A stretch of 64,000 nucleotides of DNA from Chloroflexota bacterium (GTDB lineage Bacteria > Chloroflexota > Anaerolineae > Promineifilales > Promineifilaceae). The position numbers were made by a program, and so were the translations under genes. Below the pieces are notes generated by a model, which did not search any database, was not told the DNA's origin, and was given only the letters and a program-made list of their open reading frames with translations. Below, piece by piece: positions 59,793 to 64,000 of the stretch (its first letter is position 1; each line of letters opens with the position of its first letter). The stretch spans positions 186,001-250,000 of the forward strand of contig JACTMP010000017.1 of NCBI GenBank assembly GCA_014584575.1, in the 5' to 3' direction.

Positions 59793-60934
59793 AAAATATG
59801 CGTCACGGCCGTAGCCCCCGTACCCCCCAAATTCTGAGCCATACCAATTTTGGCGTCCGGTACCTGGCACGCTTCCGCCTGCCCCCGTAGCTGTCGCGCC
59901 ACTTCCACAATCTGGTACATGCCCGTCGCCCCACCGGGATTGCCTCGCGCTTTCAGGCCGCCAAACGTGCTAATGGGGATACGGCCGTTGCGCCCAATCT
60001 GCCCATCCCGCGCCAACTGCCACCCTTCACCCGGAGCCGCAAAACCCGCCGCCTCCAACGACAGTGCCGCCAGCACCGTAAACGCATCATGCAGTTCAAA
60101 CAGATCAATATCATCGGGCGTCACGCCGGCCATGACCATCGCTTTTTGGGTGCTGCGTTCGGCCGCACCCAGCCATAACGGGTTCTTGCGGTCATGCAGC
60201 GCCAGCGTATCCGTCGCCAATACCGAACCCAAAATGCGAATCGGTTGCGGCGACATGTCCATAGCCTTTTCGCTGTTGACCACAATCACCGCCGCCGCGC
60301 CGTCACCTGCCGGGGCCGCATCAAAGAGGCTGACCGGCGTGGCAATCGGGGATGCTTTGGCAAACGCCTCCGCCTTCAGCCGATTGCGGAACATCGCCAG
60401 CGGATTGTCCGCCCCATTCGCATGGGCATTCACACTAAACCCGGCAAAATCGGGCACGCTTACCCCATACTCGTGCATGTAGCGGCGCATCAGCAGCGCA
60501 CCCGCGCCCGCCGCCGTCAGCCCCTGCATCGCTTCATAATCCGCATCCAGACCGGTGGCCAGTGCGGCCGTAATGGGCGAGCCGGTCTGGTCGGTCATCT
60601 TTTCCACGCCGACCACCAGCGCCGTTTCTACCAGGCCGCTTTGCACCGCCAGCACCGCCTGGCGCAGTGCGGCGCCGCCAGAAGCGTCTGCCGCTTCCAC
60701 CGTCACCGCTTCAATTCCCCGCAGCCCGGCAAAGTCGGCCACCAGCGCCCCCAAATGGTTTTGTGCGCTCAACTGCCCGGCCAGCATATTGCCCACATAC
60801 AGGGCATCTACCTTGCTAATATCGGCATCATCCAACGCCGCCTCAATCGCATACCAGGCCAGATGGCGGATGGAGGTGTCCCAATGTTCGTTTACGGCCG
60901 TGCAGCCAATTCCAATGATTGAAACATTCGTCAT
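59783..60934 (-). CDS. Thiolase-like protein of the mevalonate cluster, nucleophile Cys absent
   Basis: A 383-residue thiolase-fold protein. In the place of the nucleophilic Cys it has Asp83 (VEAADASGGAAL), confirmed in the DNA (GAC). The His residue is present in LFELHDAFT, while the usual GHP is GNP (LKARGNPGGATG) and the end has NLGGTGATAVTHIL. Order with HMG-CoA synthase and DUF35 protein is like the archaeal acetoacetyl-CoA thiolase. With Asp in the nucleophile position it should not form the acyl-enzyme, so it may be structural, use another residue, or act on a different substrate. ATG 60934 is chosen. Confidence 0.87.
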   Translation of the reverse strand: MTNVSIIGIGCTAVNEHWDTSIRHLAWYAIEAALDDADISKVDALYVGNMLAGQLSAQNHLGALVADFAGLRGIEAVTVEAADASGGAALRQAVLAVQSGLVETALVVGVEKMTDQTGSPITAALATGLDADYEAMQGLTAAGAGALLMRRYMHEYGVSVPDFAGFSVNAHANGADNPLAMFRNRLKAEAFAKASPIATPVSLFDAAPAGDGAAAVIVVNSEKAMDMSPQPIRILGSVLATDTLALHDRKNPLWLGAAERSTQKAMVMAGVTPDDIDLFELHDAFTVLAALSLEAAGFAAPGEGWQLARDGQIGRNGRIPISTFGGLKARGNPGGATGMYQIVEVARQLRGQAEACQVPDAKIGMAQNLGGTGATAVTHILGI

Positions 60935-60947
60935 TGTGTTTTCCAAA

Positions 60948-61008
60948 GGTTGCAGGTGGCAAGTTGCAAGTTGCAGGTACTTGCCACCTGCCACTTGCAA
61001 CTTGCTAC
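60948..61008. repeat. Tandem AAGTTGCAGGTGGC hairpin
   Basis: TTGCAGGTGGCAAGTTGCAAGTTGC faces GCCACCTGCCACTTGCAACTTGC, between the HMG-CoA synthase stop and the thiolase-like start. Confidence 0.85.
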
Positions 61009-61011
61009 ATC

Positions 61012-62079
61012 CTACGACATCTTCAACTTATCCCGATACCGCGTATACGTGGCGTAATTGATCTCCTTACGCCGGGCAATGTACGCTTCCGTCGTCGGCG
61101 CATTGGCGCGCACTTCCGGCAGTTTGTCCGTTACGGTCATGTCAAAAGCATCTGAACCAGAGCCAGAACCGTAGCTGATCATGAGAATCCGGTCGCCGGG
61201 TTCGGCCACATCCAGAATCGCCGTCAACCCAATCATGGAGGAGCCAGAATAGGTATTGCCAATGCGCGGGCTGAGCAAACCGGGTTTGATCTGCTCCATC
61301 GAAAAGCCCAACTGTTTAGCCACCCGTTCCGGGAACTTGGCATTGGGCTGGTGGAACACCGCCCAATCATAATCGGCCGCCGTTGTACCCATCTCATTCA
61401 TCAACGCCTCGGCCGCACCCATGATGTGCTTGAAGTAGGCCGGTTCACCCGTAAAACGGTCGCCATGTGACGGGTACTCGGCGTGCGCCCGCCGCCAGAA
61501 GTCCGGCGTATCGGTCACGAAAGAGTACGACGCATTGATAATCGCCACCGCCTCATCGGCCGGGCCAAGCAGGATGGCCGCGCCGCCGGCTGCGGCCGTG
61601 TATTCCAGCGCATCACCGGGCCGCCCCTGCGCCGTGTCCATGCCAATGGTCAGGGCATAACGGGCCATACCCGACCCCACAAAGCCGATCCCGGCCTGCA
61701 TCGCTTCCGTGCCCGCTTTACAGGCAAATTCCCAATCGGCGGCCAGGGTATTGGGTACTGACCCAATCGCCTCGGCGACAATGGTGCTGGTGGGTTTGAC
61801 GGCATAGGGATGGCTTTCGCTGCCCACCCAAACGGCGCGGATGTCCTGGGGGTCAACCTGACCACGCAGCAGCGCGTTCCGCGCCGCTTCCACGGACATG
61901 GTAGCCACGTCTTCGTCCAGGCCATTAACGGCTTTTTCCTGAATGGGCACGCCGCCCACCCCATTCGTCCACATCTGCGAAATCTCTTTGGCCGGGATGC
62001 GGAAACGGGGTACATAGGCCCCATAACCCACAATGCCTACGGGCCGGTCTGGTTTCATTAGTTTGTTGTTTTGGGTCAT
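61012..62079 (-). CDS. mvaS: Hydroxymethylglutaryl-CoA synthase (archaeal-type)
   Basis: A 355-residue HMG-CoA synthase that joins acetoacetyl-CoA and acetyl-CoA. The nucleophile is Cys120 ([10 protein letters not shown]); the catalytic His lies in FHQPNAKF (near 246), and the Glu in [14 protein letters not shown] region is conserved. It matches archaeal-type HMGS that are tied to DUF35 proteins. The length is short and normal for that type. Tandem hairpins lie on both sides. Confidence 0.95.
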   Translation of the reverse strand: MTQNNKLMKPDRPVGIVGYGAYVPRFRIPAKEISQMWTNGVGGVPIQEKAVNGLDEDVATMSVEAARNALLRGQVDPQDIRAVWVGSESHPYAVKPTSTIVAEAIGSVPNTLAADWEFACKAGTEAMQAGIGFVGSGMARYALTIGMDTAQGRPGDALEYTAAAGGAAILLGPADEAVAIINASYSFVTDTPDFWRRAHAEYPSHGDRFTGEPAYFKHIMGAAEALMNEMGTTAADYDWAVFHQPNAKFPERVAKQLGFSMEQIKPGLLSPRIGNTYSGSSMIGLTAILDVAEPGDRILMISYGSGSGSDAFDMTVTDKLPEVRANAPTTEAYIARRKEINYATYTRYRDKLKMS

Positions 62080-62092
62080 AGTTTCCTCGTAT

Positions 62093-62160
62093 TCGGTAAT
62101 CGGTGAACGATAATCGGTAATCGGCGCAACAACCGATTACCGATTTCCGATTACCGATAA
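62093..62160. repeat. Tandem CGGTAATCGG hairpin at the mvaA 3' end
   Basis: CGGTAATCGGTGAACGATAATCGG faces CCGATTACCGATTTCCGATTACCG. It provides the last residues (VIGNR) and the stop of mvaA. Confidence 0.85.
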
Positions 62161-63426
62161 CAGTTCTTTTGCGCGTTCCACGCGGATATTTTGTTCTTTG
62201 ACGAGCAGGTCGGCAATGGTTTGCACCTGACCGTCCGTAGCGCCGGCTGCCAGAGCCACCTGGCGGGCGTGCATACGCATGTGCCCTTGCTGAATGCCGA
62301 CAGTGGCCAGGGCTTTAATCGCCGCCAGGTTTTGGGCCAGGCCAACAGCCGCCATCACCTGCGCCAGTTCAGCGGCCGATTGCACGTTGAGAATTTTGAG
62401 AGCAACCTGGGCGGTAGGGTGTACTTTGGTGGCGCCGCCGACTACGCCGACGGAGAGGGGCAACGTGATTTCGCCATACAGATCGCCGTTGGGGGTGACG
62501 TGCCAGTCGGTGAGGGATTGGTAACGGCCGTGCCGCGCTGCATACGCATGTGCCCCCGCTTCCACCGCCCGCCAGTCATTGCCGGTGGCAATACACACGG
62601 CGTCAATGCCGTTCATAATGCCCTTGTTGTGCGTGGCTGCCCGGTAGGGGTCTACCACGGCAAAAGCGTTGGCCTCGGCAATGAGTTGGGCCACTTCGTA
62701 ACCGGAGTAGGTGGTGCGCTGCGCCAGAGCATCGGCGGGGATGGTGCAGCGAGCGGTGGCCGTGCGCCGGTCGGTGAGGTTGGAGAGGATGCGCAGATTA
62801 GAACGCCCGCCGGTCAGTTCGGTGACAAGGGGAGCGATGGCTTCTACGGCCGTGTTAATCGCATTAGCCCCCATCGCATCCCGACAATCGTAGAGCAGGT
62901 GGATGATGAGCATGGGGCCGACGGGGGTGTCCCAAAACGGCCGTATCTCAATGTCCCGCGCCCCACCGCCCCGATTGACAATGTTCTGACTGCACTCGTT
63001 GGCCGCTTCCATGAGGCGGTGTTTGTGGGCGGAAATGGCCGACATGGCCACATTCATGTCGGGGATGTCCAGCAGTTGAATCTGCCCAATCATGATAGGG
63101 TCGGAGGATTCGGTGTGGAAACCGCCGCCTTCGCGGATGAGCTTGGCGGCATGGCTGACGGCGGCCAACACGCTTGGTTCTTCCACGGCCATGGGGATGA
63201 GATAGTCACGGCCGTTGATCAAAAAATTAGCCGCCACCCCCAATGGCAGGGCAAACGTGCCCAGCGCGTTTTCGATCATCTTATCGGCCTGGGTGGGCGG
63301 CAGGCCACGGCCGTGCAGCACCGCCTTGTCCTCTTCCGTCAGGTCAGCCCATTGGGCCACCATCTCAATCCGTTCCTCCAACGACAACTTATAAAAGCCG
63401 GGTAGTCGTGAAGATTTGTCAATCAC
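62137..63426 (-). CDS. mvaA: Hydroxymethylglutaryl-CoA reductase, class II-like
   Basis: A 429-residue reductase that makes (or in some bacteria degrades) mevalonate. It has ENALGTFALPLGVA (substrate Glu), DAMGANAINT, ATHNKGIMNG (Lys), and QGHMRMHARQ (His) as family motifs. The sequence is nearer class II (bacterial, often NADH-linked) by length. It starts the cluster mvaA-mvaS-thiolase-like-DUF35 on the - strand. Together these give the upper mevalonate pathway for isoprenoids, with the caveat that the thiolase-like protein lacks its nucleophile. Confidence 0.95.
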   Translation of the reverse strand: MIDKSSRLPGFYKLSLEERIEMVAQWADLTEEDKAVLHGRGLPPTQADKMIENALGTFALPLGVAANFLINGRDYLIPMAVEEPSVLAAVSHAAKLIREGGGFHTESSDPIMIGQIQLLDIPDMNVAMSAISAHKHRLMEAANECSQNIVNRGGGARDIEIRPFWDTPVGPMLIIHLLYDCRDAMGANAINTAVEAIAPLVTELTGGRSNLRILSNLTDRRTATARCTIPADALAQRTTYSGYEVAQLIAEANAFAVVDPYRAATHNKGIMNGIDAVCIATGNDWRAVEAGAHAYAARHGRYQSLTDWHVTPNGDLYGEITLPLSVGVVGGATKVHPTAQVALKILNVQSAAELAQVMAAVGLAQNLAAIKALATVGIQQGHMRMHARQVALAAGATDGQVQTIADLLVKEQNIRVERAKELLSVIGNR

Positions 63427-63443
63427 AGAGTTTCTTCCTTGTT

Positions 63444-63513
63444 TGGGAGATTAGGAGATTAGGAAATTGAGAGATTCATGCCAATATCCCAATCTCTCAG
63501 TCTCCCAATCTCT
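63444..63513. repeat. Tandem GAGATTAG/CAATCTC hairpin
   Basis: GGGAGATTAGGAGATTAGGAAATTGAGAGATT faces AATCTCTCAGTCTCCCAATCTC, in the mvaA leader. Confidence 0.84.
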
Positions 63514-63524
63514 TGAATTACACA

Positions 63525-63551
63525 TAAAAAGATTGGGTTTGCACCCAATCT
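63525..63551 (-). terminator. Terminator-like hairpin in the mvaA leader
   Basis: AGATTGGGT/ACCCAATCT with loop of four is followed on the - strand by five T residues. It would stop - strand transcription about 100 bases before mvaA, so it could be an attenuator or a guard against read-through. Confidence 0.5.
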
Positions 63552-63583
63552 CAATAACCCGGACTATAACGTTGGTTTTCTGC

Positions 63584-63599
63584 CAAAAGCTGTCAGGAA
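63584..63599 (-). promoter_or_regulatory. Shared 16-base motif upstream of mvaA
   Basis: Same TTCCTGACAGCTTTTG as at 59741-59756, about 160 bases before mvaA. Function unproven. Confidence 0.35.
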
Positions 63600-63636
63600 A
63601 GGTTTCAGGAAGAAATTGGCGGGGAAAATGAACAGG

Positions 63637-63687
63637 AATTGAGTAATTGGGTAATTGAAAAGCCGATCCCCCAATTACTCAATTACC
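63637..63687. repeat. Tandem GTAATTG hairpin
   Basis: GAATTGAGTAATTGGGTAATTG faces CCAATTACTCAATTAC, with the same unit as at 17,936-17,970. Confidence 0.8.
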
Positions 63688-63846
63688 GCCAGATGTGTGG
63701 CACGTAAGGAGGATATGAGCCTTGCCTTAAGCCGGGTTGTTTTCCTTTGGCGGTAACATGGCGACAGGCTAAACTATTTTTTGGTCTCCGCCAACATGGG
63801 CGGTGACCGGTATGTCTGAACCGGGTGTAGGAATTTAGCACAACAT

Positions 63847-64000
63847 ATGGTGGATGTAGCCGTCATTATCGTTAGCTGGAACGTGCGCGATTATTTGATC
63901 AAATGTTTACGTTCCGTCTTCGCCGAGTTTAAGCGGTCTGGCCTATCAGGTGAGGTGTGGGTGGTAGACAACGCCTCGACTGATGGCACGGTTGCCCTCT
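63847..64000 (+). CDS. Family 2 glycosyltransferase (5' part)
   Basis: The first 51 codons run to the window edge: VDVAVIIVSWNVRDYLIKCLRSVF followed by WVVDNASTDGTVA, which is the nucleotide-sugar-binding start of a GT2 enzyme (rhamnosyltransferase-like WNVRDYL and DNxSxDGT). The rest lies outside. ATG 63847 is likely, although no strong ribosome binding site is visible. Confidence 0.88.
   Translation, partial: MVDVAVIIVSWNVRDYLIKCLRSVFAEFKRSGLSGEVWVVDNASTDGTVAL

Larger units (their letters stand above)
63427..63846. other. Upstream region of mvaA with hairpins
   Basis: It holds a tandem hairpin (63,444-63,513), a - strand terminator-like hairpin (63,530-63,551 with five T residues in the - direction), the shared 16-base motif (63584-63599), a GTAATTG hairpin (63,637-63,687), and about 100 bases before the glycosyltransferase with no clear feature. 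Confidence 0.5.

Noticed and set aside
62191-63405. 404-codon plus-strand frame opposite mvaA
   Set aside because: Antisense to a gene with clear HMG-CoA reductase motifs; the glycine/histidine-rich product is typical of shadow frames.

Overview
The window looks like a stretch of chromosome from a member of the Chloroflexota, probably near the Anaerolineae. That placement is inferred from gene content and style: recA-recX-rny together, a class II HMG-CoA reductase with an archaeal-type HMG-CoA synthase and DUF35 OB-fold protein, Huc-like hydrogenase accessory genes, and a secreted protein ending in FLPLIAR. No rRNA or tRNA gene was seen. The DNA is GC-rich apart from one AT-richer island at about 41.2-46.6 kb. 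Two signatures run through it: the palindromic octamer ACGGCCGT, seen about every 500 bases by eye, and intergenic hairpins built from tandem 7-10 base units.

Layout. Bases 1-12,553 (+) hold a [NiFe]-hydrogenase operon of the group 2a (HupSL/Huc) type: the 3' end of the small subunit gene, the large subunit gene, an orphan HigA-like gene, a maturation protease, small proteins of unknown function, a TPR protein, a NifU-Rieske fusion, an NHL-repeat protein, then hypF, hypC, hypD and hypE. hypA and hypB are not here. Bases 12,605-16,289 (-) carry rny, recX and recA. Bases 16,346-19,506 (+) hold GNAT, V4R, membrane and pterin dehydratase genes, followed by a frameshifted Uma2 gene. Bases 20,164-24,600 (+) are a compact group: Nudix hydrolase, carbamoyltransferase with a knotted-type motif, threonine synthase-like and TrpB-like PLP enzymes. 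Then come an EEP-family phosphohydrolase, a corA remnant, a histidine kinase, a Thr/Pro-stalk surface protein, methionine aminopeptidase, acyl-CoA synthetase, alpha/beta hydrolase, a gamma-glutamyltransferase-like gene, a response regulator, a PHP-AlbA fusion protein and mog.

Bases 38.6-46.6 kb are accessory DNA: a BrnT-like toxin-antitoxin pair lying between two copies of the mog 3' end; a frameshifted integron integrase gene (-); a promoter facing the cassettes; a cassette of over 4 kb with a lipoprotein and a 1031-residue CLCA-like metalloprotease/VWA protein; an attC site; a higBA cassette; and a second attC site. This is a small chromosomal integron and the most notable feature of the window.

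The remaining part returns to core-like genes: OsmC, alpha-glucan phosphorylase, an ATP-grasp protein, a PucC-family transporter, triosephosphate isomerase, an M50-like membrane protein, a glycosyltransferase, an AvaI/BsoBI-like restriction-modification pair with a frameshifted nuclease, a DUF4342 protein, and finally (-) an upper mevalonate cluster: HMG-CoA reductase, HMG-CoA synthase, a thiolase-like protein lacking the usual nucleophile, and the OB-fold protein. A glycosyltransferase gene runs off the right edge.
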